A stretch of DNA of 64,000 nt from Bacteroidales bacterium (GTDB taxonomy: Bacteria; Bacteroidota; Bacteroidia; Bacteroidales; UBA932). The stretch lies in contig JAFYLU010000041.1 of assembly GCA_017550025.1 (NCBI GenBank), positions 1 through 64,000 on the forward strand. The letters are read 5' to 3'. A program made the position numbers and the translations under genes. The notes under the pieces are model-generated. The model worked only from the letters and a program-made list of their open reading frames with translations. It was not told where the DNA came from and did not search any database. Shown here piece by piece: positions 7,932-16,881 of the stretch. Every line of letters starts with the position of its first letter. Within the stretch, counting starts at the first letter, position 1.

Positions 7932-10230
7932 TTTTTTATTTATTGCGGCGTTAAGTGCGCTGATCCCCTTTTCCGCACAAGGTGTGGAGAAGGAAGCGGC
8001 CGATGAAAAGGTCGAGAGGCTCGACAGTGTCGTTGTCTCAACGTCGAGGGCAGGCAAGGATACTCCTGTCACATTCACAATGGTCGGTAAGGAGGAACTG
8101 CGTCGTTCCAACCCTCTCAATTCCCTGCCGATGAACCTTGCCTTGCAGCCTTCCGTGGTTTCCGTCAATGAAGGAGGTACAGGCCTTGGCTATTCAAAGA
8201 TGACTGTCAGAGGCTCCAAGGGTTCACAGATCAATGTGACTCTCAACGGAATAACTCTGAATGATGCGGAGTCACAGGAGGTGTTCTGGGTAAACATACC
8301 CGCCCTGTCGTCGATGATTTCAAGCGTGCAGCTGCAGAGAGGTCTGGGGACATCCGCAAATGGTGCGGGAGCATTCGGTGCGAGCATCAACATGAGCACG
8401 GCATCTGTAAGCAATGCCCCTTTTGCGTCAGCGGAAATGTCTACAGGCTCATATGGAACATTTATCAGCACATTCGCAGCCGGCACAGGCCTTATGAGTT
8501 CCGGACTGTATTTCAATGCTGCCTATTCCCGTGGTCTTACAGACGGATATATCCGCAATGCATTTGCTGAAGTGCAGTCACTCATGGCTGTGGCAGGCTG
8601 GATGAAAGGAAGGAATTCGCTTCGCCTGACCTATCTGATGGGTTCGCAGCATACTGGAATCACATGGGAAGGAATCAGTCCCGAGCAGTATGAAATTGAC
8701 AGGAGGTATAATCCGGCAGGAGAATATTATGACGAATATGGCAATGTGCATTACTATGATAATGAAACAGATAATTATGCCCAGCACCATCTGCAGCTTA
8801 ATTATACCCATTCGCTCAATGACCGCCTTGCATGGAGCACGACTTTCAACTATACTCGTGGAGACGGATATTATGAGAATTACAAGGCCGGAAAGTCCTT
8901 TTCAAAATATCTGATGCCGAATCCTGTCATCGACGCGGTGGAATATGAAGAAGGAGATTTCATCACCCGAGAGGCCCTGGCTAATGATTATTATGTGCTC
9001 AACACCGATCTGCGATATCGTTCGAATGTTCTTAATATCACAGGAGGATTGACCTTGTCCCGCTATGACGGAGACCATATCGGAAATGTCTTGTGGAATG
9101 ATGTCCTTGGGGATTCATACGACTATGCAGCTGATACATGGTATCTGAACCGTGGTCTCAAGCATGAGGCAAACGCCTTTGTGCGTGGGGAAATTCTTCT
9201 CGGAAAGAGCTTTACTGTCTTCGCCGACCTTCAGTACAGGGGTGTATGGCTTGCAATGTCAGGACCGGAGGATGACGGAGTCCTGCTGGATTATGATGAG
9301 AACTGGAATTTCTTCAATCCTCGTGCAGGAGTTTCTTACCGTTTGAATGAGGCGTCCCGTGTCTATGCTTCTGCTGCCTTGGGACATCGTGAGCCTGGCA
9401 GAAGTGATATTAAGGAACTCATACTTGATGCCAACAAGGCCTTGTCAGCCGGTGCGGTGAGTCGCGGGGTTGACATAAGGCCGGAAAAGATGGGGGACAT
9501 TGAAGCCGGATATGAATATTCAGCTGATCGTCTGTCATTGTCGGCGAACATATACCTGATGGAATATAAGGACATGCTGCTCGAGACTGGAAAATTGAGC
9601 GATGTAGGCTATGCTATCAAGGAAAATGTGCCTAGAAGCTGGCGTCGCGGTATCGAGCTGGCCGCAGGATGGAAGATTTCAGAAATGCTTCAGGTGGGAG
9701 GAAATATAACTCTATCAACCAACAAGATACGTTCTTATACAGCTTACTATGAAATGTATGACAATATGAATGATTGGAATTATCTTGGTCAGCATGAGGT
9801 CGTATATGAAAATACTGATATCTTGATGTCGCCGTCTCTCGTGGGTATGGCTTCGGTGACATTCAGACCTTTCGCCTCGTCAGGAAAATCCCTGAAGTCA
9901 TTATATGCGATGCTGAACGGAAAATATGTCGGAAAGCAGTATTTTGATAATACTTCATCTGACGAGCGTTCCATCCCTGCTTATTTTGTGAGCGATCTTT
10001 CGCTGGGCTGGGAACTTCCTTTGAAGTCTCCCCTCTCTGAACCCGAAGACAGAGAAGGATCCTCTATCCGTTTTTCATTCCATGTCAACAATCTCCTGAA
10101 CAATCATTTCTATGCAGACGCATGGCTGTGGCGTGCATATTTCAAACAGGAAGATTCATTCTATAATGACATTGGAATTTATCCGCAGGCTCCTGTGAAC
10201 TGGATGCTCAAGGTCGCATGGAACTTTTAA
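7924..10230 (+). CDS. TonB-dependent outer-membrane receptor, probably for thiamine
   Basis: The 768-residue protein has a signal peptide (ending about SAQG), a plug domain (SVVVSTSRAGKDTPVTFTMV through the VRGSKGSQINVTLNGI region and GAFGASINMST) and a long beta-barrel ending in aromatic Phe (LKVAWNF), as expected for barrel insertion. The ATG at 7924 is chosen because it starts a good signal peptide; an earlier GTG at 7879 would add 15 residues upstream. Ligand assignment rests on the TPP riboswitch in its leader. B. thetaiotaomicron is known to use a TPP-regulated TonB receptor for thiamine. No SusD partner follows, in keeping with vitamin uptake. Confidence 0.93.
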   Translation: MRGFLFIAALSALIPFSAQGVEKEAADEKVERLDSVVVSTSRAGKDTPVTFTMVGKEELRRSNPLNSLPMNLALQPSVVSVNEGGTGLGYSKMTVRGSKGSQINVTLNGITLNDAESQEVFWVNIPALSSMISSVQLQRGLGTSANGAGAFGASINMSTASVSNAPFASAEMSTGSYGTFISTFAAGTGLMSSGLYFNAAYSRGLTDGYIRNAFAEVQSLMAVAGWMKGRNSLRLTYLMGSQHTGITWEGISPEQYEIDRRYNPAGEYYDEYGNVHYYDNETDNYAQHHLQLNYTHSLNDRLAWSTTFNYTRGDGYYENYKAGKSFSKYLMPNPVIDAVEYEEGDFITREALANDYYVLNTDLRYRSNVLNITGGLTLSRYDGDHIGNVLWNDVLGDSYDYAADTWYLNRGLKHEANAFVRGEILLGKSFTVFADLQYRGVWLAMSGPEDDGVLLDYDENWNFFNPRAGVSYRLNEASRVYASAALGHREPGRSDIKELILDANKALSAGAVSRGVDIRPEKMGDIEAGYEYSADRLSLSANIYLMEYKDMLLETGKLSDVGYAIKENVPRSWRRGIELAAGWKISEMLQVGGNITLSTNKIRSYTAYYEMYDNMNDWNYLGQHEVVYENTDILMSPSLVGMASVTFRPFASSGKSLKSLYAMLNGKYVGKQYFDNTSSDERSIPAYFVSDLSLGWELPLKSPLSEPEDREGSSIRFSFHVNNLLNNHFYADAWLWRAYFKQEDSFYNDIGIYPQAPVNWMLKVAWNF

Positions 10231-10232
10231 CT

Positions 10233-10257
10233 GTCATCCCCGGCTCGACCGGGGATC
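10233..10257. repeat. Short palindromic repeat (CCCCGGCTCGACCGGGG type)
   Basis: GTCAT followed by CCCCGGCTCGACCGGGG and ATC begins 2 bases after the TonB receptor stop and is followed by TCTTTTTCC, so it could also act as terminator. Further copies are at 10664-10688, 24303-24327 and 54012-54036. Confidence 0.8.
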
Positions 10258-10266
10258 TCTTTTTCC

Positions 10267-10362
10267 TTATTTCATACCAAGGAGGAAACGCACCGGAATG
10301 TCAAGACGCGACCTCCAGTCTTCTTCTGAATGCGAGTGTCCTTCAAAGAAACGGTACATATA
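10267..10362 (-). pseudogene. C-terminal remnant of an esterase paralogue
   Basis: Read on the minus strand this encodes 31 residues and a stop. They match the end of the intact esterase at 10906-11799 at 27 of 31 positions (shared YMYRFFEGHSHSE, then DWRSRLDIPVRFLL). No start or catalytic serine region remains. The homology ends at 10362, exactly where a plus-strand acyltransferase remnant begins. Nucleotide differences are largely silent, so the source was a diverged working gene. Confidence 0.85.
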
Positions 10363-10626
10363 GTTGCCGTCAGTGCACTCATCACGATTCCGGTCTGCCT
10401 GATCCTGCCGGTCATTCTCCTGTGGGTGTTCGTGGGATTCTGGTGGGCACTGGGCTATCTGGTTGCATTCCCGATGATGTTCCTTCTTGCATGGAACTAC
10501 ATGAGGCTTTTCATGAAGTTCGTCGGCACATGCAACTTCATCTCGCCAAAGAACAAGAAGAAGATCAAGGCTCTGCGCAAGCTTCGCTACAGCATCTTCT
10601 CTCGCCTTGACTCAATGATAGGCTAA
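10363..10626 (+). pseudogene. C-terminal remnant of a PlsC-like acyltransferase
   Basis: This encodes 87 residues and a stop that match the C-terminus of the intact acyltransferase (6336-7694) at 77 of 87 positions, including GFWWALGY, LLAWNYMRLFMKFVGTCNF and the final SIFSRLDSMIG. Many codons differ silently. The frame remains open for 11 more codons to the left, but those are antisense to the esterase remnant, so the reading frame from 10330 is a chimera and not a gene. The acyl-transfer motifs are absent. Confidence 0.88.
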
Positions 10627-10663
10627 TGCGGCTGGTTTGATGTCATCCCCTGCCTGCCTTATT

Positions 10664-10848
10664 GTTATCCCCGGCTCGACCGGGGATCTGCTTTTATGCA
10701 AACGGGAAAAGTAAGCGGTTTTTTGGAGCTTACAGGCCAAAATCGGGGAAATTGAACGGTTTTTGTGCTCTGAAAGGCAAAAGTCGAGCGATTTTTGCCT
10801 TTCAGAGTTTTGTACTGGTTGAGCCGCCCGATCAAGTCGGGCATGACA
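10664..10848. repeat. Dispersed ~185-bp intergenic repeat, copy A
   Basis: It starts with the CCCCGGCTCGACCGGGG palindrome and ends at a CCCGATCAAGTCGGGCATGACA-like boundary. Inside is a long hairpin, CTCTGAAAGGCAAAA (10768-10782) against TTTTTGCCTTTCAGAG (10792-10807), and a smaller GTAAGC/GCTTAC hairpin. Copy B at 24303-24488 aligns over the full length. It fills most of the 279-base gap before the esterase gene. Confidence 0.85.
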
Positions 10849-10905
10849 GTAAAATGAGAGTCGGGCACGGATGGCATGACGTCGATAGTGGATGGTACGG
10901 CTGTA

Positions 10906-11799
10906 TTAACGTTCAGCCAAAAGGAAGCGGACAGGGATGTCGAGGCGGGAACGCCAGTCCTGTTCCGAATGGGAGTGGCCCTCGAAGAAACGGTACATGT
11001 AATTCTCTGATTTCCAGTCGAGTGTTGCGATCATTTCATTTATTGCTGCCTGATGTTCCGTATAGGCTGAATCTATCCAGCAGTCTCCGCAATCCATGTA
11101 AAGCATGTGCTCGTTGTCGGCCGGAAGATTTTCCCGGAGATATTGCAGATATGCCTCTGCAGCAGGCTTCTGGCTGGTCTTGACATATGGGTTTTCCAAT
11201 GAACTGTGAGTGGACAGGCAGGCTGCACCTCCGAATACTTCCGGATAGCGGCAGAAGGCGTATGAAGATATGAGTCCGCCACAGCTGCTGCCCATAACGA
11301 ATGTGTGTGCCGGATCTCCCCAAGTCGAATACAGGCTTTCAACCCAAGGCTTTACTTCTTCCACCACAAAACGCAGATACTCGTCTCCGAGCGGCCTGAA
11401 GTCTTCAGGCAGAACTCCTTCCGGCACATCGTCACATATTTCCGAAGGGTAATATTCCTCATATCGAAGCGAAGTATTGTCAATTCCGACCACAATGCAT
11501 GGCCTGATCTCCCCTTTCTGCATCAGTTCCGAAAGCACCTCATCAACTCCCCATTCCTGATGGTTCCAGGTGATGGAAGCATCAAAGAGATTCTGTCCGT
11601 CATGCATATATATGACGTCGTAACGCACTGCAGGATCATAGTCTACCGGTGTCCACACGCGAAGGGAGCGGCTTTCTACATATTGCGAGACAAATCCTTC
11701 ATGAATTGTGAGATTTCCGGTTACAGGTGCTTCATCAGCATTTCTGCAGGCAGATATAGCTGCAAGCGAAGCAATCATCATCAGGCAAGCTTTCTTCAT
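10906..11799 (-). CDS. Esterase-D-family alpha/beta-hydrolase lipoprotein
   Basis: The 297-residue protein has a lipoprotein signal (LAAISAC, Cys18) and an alpha/beta-hydrolase fold of the esterase D/enterochelin-esterase type: YDVIYMHDGQNLFD near residue 62, nucleophile elbow GSSCGG near 171, an acidic MDCGD region near 237 and the catalytic His in EGHSHSEQDW near 276. It probably removes acyl groups from sugars or siderophore-like esters outside the cytoplasm. It stands alone, divergent from the amidohydrolase operon, and its C-terminus is echoed by the pseudogene at 10267-10362. Confidence 0.88.
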   Translation of the reverse strand: MKKACLMMIASLAAISACRNADEAPVTGNLTIHEGFVSQYVESRSLRVWTPVDYDPAVRYDVIYMHDGQNLFDASITWNHQEWGVDEVLSELMQKGEIRPCIVVGIDNTSLRYEEYYPSEICDDVPEGVLPEDFRPLGDEYLRFVVEEVKPWVESLYSTWGDPAHTFVMGSSCGGLISSYAFCRYPEVFGGAACLSTHSSLENPYVKTSQKPAAEAYLQYLRENLPADNEHMLYMDCGDCWIDSAYTEHQAAINEMIATLDWKSENYMYRFFEGHSHSEQDWRSRLDIPVRFLLAER

Positions 11800-11986
11800 A
11801 TTCTGTTATCAATTGAAATGAGTCCAAAATTAGGCAATATTACCAAGAATGCCAACATGATTACATGGACACCCGTAGGGATAAATGCCTTTTTCGCAGA
11901 CTTTAGACCCTATAATGGAGCCCCAATGGCTATATTTTGAATATTTTTTCGATATTTGTAAGATTATATATATCATACCTGAACCT

Positions 11987-13555
11987 ATGAAATGTTATAA
12001 AGGCACCGTCCTCTCTGTCGATTCCAATGACGGGGTATATGAATTCCTTGTTGAAGACAAGGGCGCTATCCTGTTTGTAGGCAATGAGTTGCCATCCGAA
12101 TATGCGAGCGCAGAGATAGTCGGTCTGGGCAACAAGGTCCTCGCTCCTGCATTCGTGGATACCCATCAGCACTTTGCATCACTCTCCACCTTCAATGCCG
12201 GCCTCAATGTAATGGAGGCAGAGTCAAATGAGGAGATTGCCAGGATGATAGGCGAATTCGCCGCGAAGACAAAGGCAAAGACACTGATAGCATTCGGAGC
12301 ATCTCCCCACTCTGTAAAGGAAGGAAGGCTCATCAACCGTAAAGAAATAGACGCGGTCTGCTGCGGAAAGGAGGTCATGGTGGTCAAATATGACGGACAT
12401 GCCTGCATAGTGAGCTCTCCCCTTCTTAAGAAACTCGACAAGAAACTTTCCAAGCTTCGCGGTTACCATCCGGATACAGGAGAAATGAATCAGGAAGCAT
12501 TTTTTGCATGTTCCGATTATATTTCCGGATCTCTGTCCATCCCTGACCTTTTCCGAAATATGCAGAATGCGACAGATTATCTTGCCTCAAAAGGTATCGG
12601 AAGCATTCACACAGTGAGCGGTGTCGGATTTATAGCCAATCTTGATATTACAATAGAAAAGCTTTTCGCAAGATCACTTCGTAACGGTTTTCAGATCAGG
12701 GTCTTCCCGCAGGCCCTTGACACAAAGGTAGCTACATCCCGCCGTATCCCACGCATCGGAGGATGCTTCGAATGTGCCCTGGACGGATGTTTCGGATCGC
12801 GCGATGCTGCTCTCAATGAAACATATGCCGATCCGGAAGACGGTAACGGTATATTATATTACTCTGATGAAAAGGTCATCGAATTCTGCTGCAAGGCCAA
12901 CAGACTCGGACTTCAGATAGAGCTCCATGCCATTGGAGACAAGGCATTTGACCAGGCAGCAAGAGCCCTCAAGGCTGCCCTCGACGACTATCCTCGCAAA
13001 GATCACAGGCATGGCATCATCCACGATTGCCTGCCAACAGAAGAAGGAATTGCGATTTGCAGAGAATACGGCATCCAGATGCCAGTGCAAAGTGCATTCA
13101 TCGGATGGAAGCAGGAGCCTGACTCATATCTCGAAGAAATTCTCGGAGCGCAAAGAGCATCCCGTCTCAACCCAATAAAGACATTTGCAGACAACGGCAT
13201 CGTTGTCTCCTTTGGCTCGGACGCCCCATGTACCGACCCAGACCCTATCCAGTGGATTCACAAGGCTGTGAACCACAGCAACCCAGACGAACGCATTAAT
13301 GTCCGCCAGGCACTCCGTATGGCAACATACAACGGAGCATATACTACCTTTGACGAGAAGGAAAGAGGCAGCCTTGAAGCCGGAAAGGTTGCTGACATGG
13401 TCATTCTTTCCGATAATCCATATACCGTCGACAGCACAAGACTTGCAGATATAAAGGTTGAGCAGCTGATATTGTCGGGAAGCCCGTACCAGAGTGCTGT
13501 GACCCCGCTTGCAAAATGTATATGGAACGGCATATTTTCGAAAAACAGATACTAA
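11987..13555 (+). CDS. YtcJ-like metal-dependent amidohydrolase
   Basis: The 522-residue protein of the amidohydrolase superfamily shows the metal-binding DTHQHF near residue 60, HAIGDKA near 314 (a third metal His region) and FGSDAPCTDPDP near 412 with the catalytic Asp, plus the C-terminal GSLEAGKVADMVIL strand. The start at 11987 (MKCYKG) gives the usual beta-sandwich N-terminus; upstream in-frame codons are AT-rich noncoding DNA. The substrate of this family is rarely known. It is 17 bases before an acyl-CoA ligase gene and probably cotranscribed with it. Confidence 0.88.
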   Translation: MKCYKGTVLSVDSNDGVYEFLVEDKGAILFVGNELPSEYASAEIVGLGNKVLAPAFVDTHQHFASLSTFNAGLNVMEAESNEEIARMIGEFAAKTKAKTLIAFGASPHSVKEGRLINRKEIDAVCCGKEVMVVKYDGHACIVSSPLLKKLDKKLSKLRGYHPDTGEMNQEAFFACSDYISGSLSIPDLFRNMQNATDYLASKGIGSIHTVSGVGFIANLDITIEKLFARSLRNGFQIRVFPQALDTKVATSRRIPRIGGCFECALDGCFGSRDAALNETYADPEDGNGILYYSDEKVIEFCCKANRLGLQIELHAIGDKAFDQAARALKAALDDYPRKDHRHGIIHDCLPTEEGIAICREYGIQMPVQSAFIGWKQEPDSYLEEILGAQRASRLNPIKTFADNGIVVSFGSDAPCTDPDPIQWIHKAVNHSNPDERINVRQALRMATYNGAYTTFDEKERGSLEAGKVADMVILSDNPYTVDSTRLADIKVEQLILSGSPYQSAVTPLAKCIWNGIFSKNRY

Positions 13556-13572
13556 AAACCAAAACCTAAATA

Positions 13573-15309
13573 ATGAATAAGAATTACCCAATTTACAAGA
13601 CAACCTTTATTGATGACATGCGGTCGCTGGTAGAGGAAGCAGCACAGAACTTCACTGACAGCATTGCAATTTCATATAAGGACAAACCGACTGACAAGGA
13701 AGTCAGGAAGGTGTCATTTCTTCAATGGCGTGATGATGTACGTAACCTTGGAACTGCACTTATAGCAAACGGTCTGCGAGAGGAAAATATAGCCATTGTA
13801 GGTGAGAACTCATACGGATGGTGCTGTTCATTCTTTGCAGTTATGGCCATAGGCTCTGTCACAGTACCTGTGGACAAGGAACTTCCTGTAGAGGACATAG
13901 ACGGTATAATATCCACTACCGGATGCAAGGCAGTAATATTCGGAAAGACGGCAGAAGACAAGATCAAGGCCCTTCTGAAGGATGGAGGCCTTAAAACAGT
14001 CGAACTCCTCGTATCTGTCAATCCTTCAACTTCAATCGGAAGTGCTGAAGCTGGCAACAGGACATTGACCTCTCTTGAAGAACTGCAGAACAAAGGTGGC
14101 GGACTGTATGAAGGCGGCGACAACTCCTACTATGACTATAAGATCGATGTAAACAGGCTCGCATCCATCGTCTTTACATCCGGAACGACCGGAAAAGGCA
14201 AGGGAGTCATGCTATCGCAGGCAAACATCTGTCTTGACATGACATTGGGAATGTATAATTTCGACATCACCAGAAAGACGCTTCATGTACTTCCTCCGCA
14301 TCACACATTCGGATCGACCGTGAACTATGTCGGTCATCTTTCCCAGGGATGTGAGGTCTATATCTCAAGCGGTCTGAAGCATGTCAGCGATGAGATCCGT
14401 GAGCAGCAGCCGACGCATCTCATACTGGTTCCTGCCTTTCTCGAAGTGATGAACCGAAAGATATGGGCAACTGCACGAAAAACCAGAAAGGAAGGCCTCC
14501 TGAAGGTCATGATGAAAGTCAGCGACTGCTTGAGAAAGGTCGGAATCGATCTTCGCAAGAAGCTGTTCTCGAGCGTTCTGGCAGCTTTCGGCGGCAAGCT
14601 GGAGCTTGTCATCTGCGGAGGTGCGAAGCTTGACGAAGAGATCATCAGGACATTTGATTCGCTCGGAATCACCATTCTCAACGGATATGGAATCACCGAA
14701 TGTGCTCCCCTTATCTCTGCAAACAGAAACCTCTACCGCAAGGCGGGCAGTGTCGGTACGCCTATCCTCGCATGTCGCGTGAAGATCGATAATCCTGACG
14801 AAAACGGAGAAGGCGAAATCTGCGTGAAGGGACCTAATGTGATGCTTGGCTATTATAATAATCCGGAAGCCACTGCCGAGGTTTTCGACAAGGACGGATT
14901 CTTCCATACAGGAGATTACGGCCGTCTTGATGATGAAGGCTGGATCTATATCACAGGCAGAAAGAAGAATCTGATCATTCTGTCAAACGGCAAGAATGTA
15001 TATCCGGAGGAGATCGAGGCTGACCTGCAGAAGGTGGAAGGTGTCTGCGAAGTTGTCGTATATGCAGGAGAAAGCCGTGTACAGAAGGACAAGATAACAA
15101 TTGTGGCGGAGATATTCCCGGATGCTGATCTCCTTGCCGACAAGGGCATAACCGATATGCAGGCATATTTTGAAGACCAGGTCAAGGCCCTCAATGCCAG
15201 GATGCCTTCATACAAGGCTGTAAAGCGTGTCAAGCTGAGAGATGTCGAGTTCCAGAAGAATACATCCAGAAAGATAACAAGATTCTCGATTGACAAGACT
15301 ATTGATTAG
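13573..15309 (+). CDS. Long-chain acyl-CoA synthetase-like AMP-binding enzyme
   Basis: The 578-residue enzyme activates a carboxylic acid, probably a long-chain fatty acid, with ATP and CoA. Visible motifs are the P-loop SGTTGKGKGVMLS near residue 202, GYGITECAP near 372, TGDYGRLDDEGWIYITGR near 440 and the C-terminal catalytic Lys region (NTSRKITR). It resembles the FadD15/AMP-forming group with a short linker. It forms a two-gene operon with the preceding amidohydrolase, so the amidohydrolase may release an acid that this enzyme activates; that link is inference. Confidence 0.9.
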   Translation: MNKNYPIYKTTFIDDMRSLVEEAAQNFTDSIAISYKDKPTDKEVRKVSFLQWRDDVRNLGTALIANGLREENIAIVGENSYGWCCSFFAVMAIGSVTVPVDKELPVEDIDGIISTTGCKAVIFGKTAEDKIKALLKDGGLKTVELLVSVNPSTSIGSAEAGNRTLTSLEELQNKGGGLYEGGDNSYYDYKIDVNRLASIVFTSGTTGKGKGVMLSQANICLDMTLGMYNFDITRKTLHVLPPHHTFGSTVNYVGHLSQGCEVYISSGLKHVSDEIREQQPTHLILVPAFLEVMNRKIWATARKTRKEGLLKVMMKVSDCLRKVGIDLRKKLFSSVLAAFGGKLELVICGGAKLDEEIIRTFDSLGITILNGYGITECAPLISANRNLYRKAGSVGTPILACRVKIDNPDENGEGEICVKGPNVMLGYYNNPEATAEVFDKDGFFHTGDYGRLDDEGWIYITGRKKNLIILSNGKNVYPEEIEADLQKVEGVCEVVVYAGESRVQKDKITIVAEIFPDADLLADKGITDMQAYFEDQVKALNARMPSYKAVKRVKLRDVEFQKNTSRKITRFSIDKTID

Positions 15310-15380
15310 TTTTTGACTGGTATCAGGCTTGTCTGGCAAGAAAATTGCTTATTCATTTGCCCGATAAAGCGAATGAATAC

Positions 15381-15530
15381 ATGATTATAAGCACCCTTAT
15401 CATAATTGTTGTAATATTATGCCATGCCCTCCCGAAAAAGACAAGGGAAAAAGTCTTATACAGGCTTAAGCGTTTCCTTGCAAAGATCAGGCAGGCAATC
15501 AAGGCAAGCAGTGCAAGCAAGTGCTTATAA
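15381..15530 (+). CDS. Possible small single-span membrane protein
   Basis: A 49-residue frame from ATG 15381 has one hydrophobic segment (MIISTLIIIVVILCHALP) followed by a strongly basic tail (RLKRFLAKIRQAIK). It follows the acyl-CoA ligase by about 70 bases and ends 10 bases before a clear terminator, which supports it being a transcribed reading frame. I do not recognise a family. Confidence 0.4.
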   Translation: MIISTLIIIVVILCHALPKKTREKVLYRLKRFLAKIRQAIKASSASKCL

Positions 15531-15540
15531 TGATTTATGT

Positions 15541-15565
15541 CCCCGGCGAGTCCGGGGATTTTTTT
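15541..15565 (+). terminator. Intrinsic terminator
   Basis: CCCCGG (15541-15546) pairs with CCGGGG (15552-15557) and is followed by ATTTTTTT. It ends the amidohydrolase/ligase operon. The stem resembles the dispersed CCCCGG...CCGGGG repeats in this window. Confidence 0.85.
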
Positions 15566-15595
15566 ATCCCTGGTCAAACCGAGGGCGGAGTTAAT

Positions 15596-15627
15596 TTTGC
15601 GTAGTTTCGGTATTTTCCGTATATTTG
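15596..15627 (+). promoter_or_regulatory. Promoter of the antiporter gene
   Basis: TTTG (15596-15599) and TATATTTG (15620-15627) are 20 bases apart, close to the Bacteroidetes consensus. The position rules out an in-frame TTG at 15625 as start and supports the ATG at 15667. Confidence 0.6.
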
Positions 15628-15666
15628 AAAGATTTTGACTTAAAACAGCTTAAAAACCCTTTTGAA

Positions 15667-16848
15667 ATGAGAAAAATCATTCTTTTTTCCCTATTTCTGA
15701 TCATCGGACTGATCGGATCACAAACCATCCCGACCGCCCTTAATCCCGAAGCGTTTGAAAAACTGAAGTCCTTTTTTGATGCGATGCTATATATCTGTCT
15801 CGCATTCATCATGATTAATGTGGGACGAGAATTCGAGCTCGACAAGACTAAGTGGAAATCTTATACCGAAGACTATTTCATAGCGATGGCTACTGCTGCA
15901 GTGCCATGGCTCCTCATTTGCGGATACTTCATATTCCTCATGCCTGCTGAATACAGAACCAGTTGGGACACATGGAAGGAAACATTGTTGTTAAGCCGTT
16001 TTGCCGCGCCTACCTCTGCCGGAATCCTCTTCACTATGCTTGCAGCTGCAGGTCTCAAGAAGTCCTGGGTCTTCCAGAAGACAAGAGTCCTCGCAATATT
16101 TGACGACCTTGACACCATCCTCCTGATGATTCCTCTTCAGATTCTGATGATCGGCATGAAATGGCAGCTCGGAGTTGTTGTCCTCTTCGTCTTCCTGTGT
16201 CTGTATCTTGGATGGACAAAGCTGAACAAGTTCAGGATGCCGCAGAACTGGACATCCATTTTAGGATATGCAACCATGCTGGTCTTCTTCTTCCAGGGAA
16301 TCTATATGGTAACTAAAGCATGCTTCGGTCATGATTCGGCAATTCATATCGAGATTCTCCTCCCGGCTTTCATTCTCGGAATGGTCATGAAGACACGCGA
16401 AAACCATTCGAGATCGAACGAGATCGCTTCGAATGTGATATCATATATGTTCATGCTTCTTGTCGGATTGAGCGCACCTCTGTTCGTAGGAGTGGATTTC
16501 GGGGCAACTGCAGGTGACTGCATGCTGGGAAAAGTCGGAGACATGAGCTGGGGAGAGATAGCGTTCCACGTGCTTATAACCACAGTTCTTTCTAATGTCG
16601 GCAAGCTTCTTCCTGTCTTCTTCTATCGTGACAGGAGCCTTACAGAGCGTCTTGCCTTAAGTATCGGTATGTTCACCCGTGGAGAAGTGGGTGCCGGAAT
16701 CGTATTCATAGCTCTAGGATACGGTCTTGGAGGTCCTCTCCTTGCAATAGCACTCCTCACGATCCTTACAAACCTCATCCTTACCGGTTTCTTTGTCGTG
16801 CTTGTGAAGCATCTGGCATTGAAGGCTGAAACAGAAAAGCACGACTGA
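15667..16848 (+). CDS. Cation:proton antiporter (Na+/H+ exchanger family)
   Basis: The 393-residue polytopic membrane protein has about 12 hydrophobic segments and features of the CPA monovalent cation:proton antiporters: FIMINVGREFELDK near residue 51, FAAPTSAGILFTML near 115, FDDLDTILLM near 145 (the acidic ion-binding helix) and TRGEVGAGIVFIALGYGLG near the end. It exchanges Na+ or K+ for protons at the inner membrane. It is followed 33 bases later by a TauE-type exporter gene. Confidence 0.87.
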   Translation: MRKIILFSLFLIIGLIGSQTIPTALNPEAFEKLKSFFDAMLYICLAFIMINVGREFELDKTKWKSYTEDYFIAMATAAVPWLLICGYFIFLMPAEYRTSWDTWKETLLLSRFAAPTSAGILFTMLAAAGLKKSWVFQKTRVLAIFDDLDTILLMIPLQILMIGMKWQLGVVVLFVFLCLYLGWTKLNKFRMPQNWTSILGYATMLVFFFQGIYMVTKACFGHDSAIHIEILLPAFILGMVMKTRENHSRSNEIASNVISYMFMLLVGLSAPLFVGVDFGATAGDCMLGKVGDMSWGEIAFHVLITTVLSNVGKLLPVFFYRDRSLTERLALSIGMFTRGEVGAGIVFIALGYGLGGPLLAIALLTILTNLILTGFFVVLVKHLALKAETEKHD

Positions 16849-16881
16849 TCCTGACAGGACAACCATTTTGCAGCATAGCAG

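Noticed and set aside
10330..10626. 98-residue open frame with ATG start as an intact small membrane protein
   Set aside because: Its first 11 codons are antisense to an esterase remnant and the rest is only the tail of an acyltransferase, so it is a scar and not a gene.
10662..11183. 173-codon plus-strand frame
   Set aside because: It covers the 185-bp repeat and the antisense of the esterase 3' end; both explain the DNA better.
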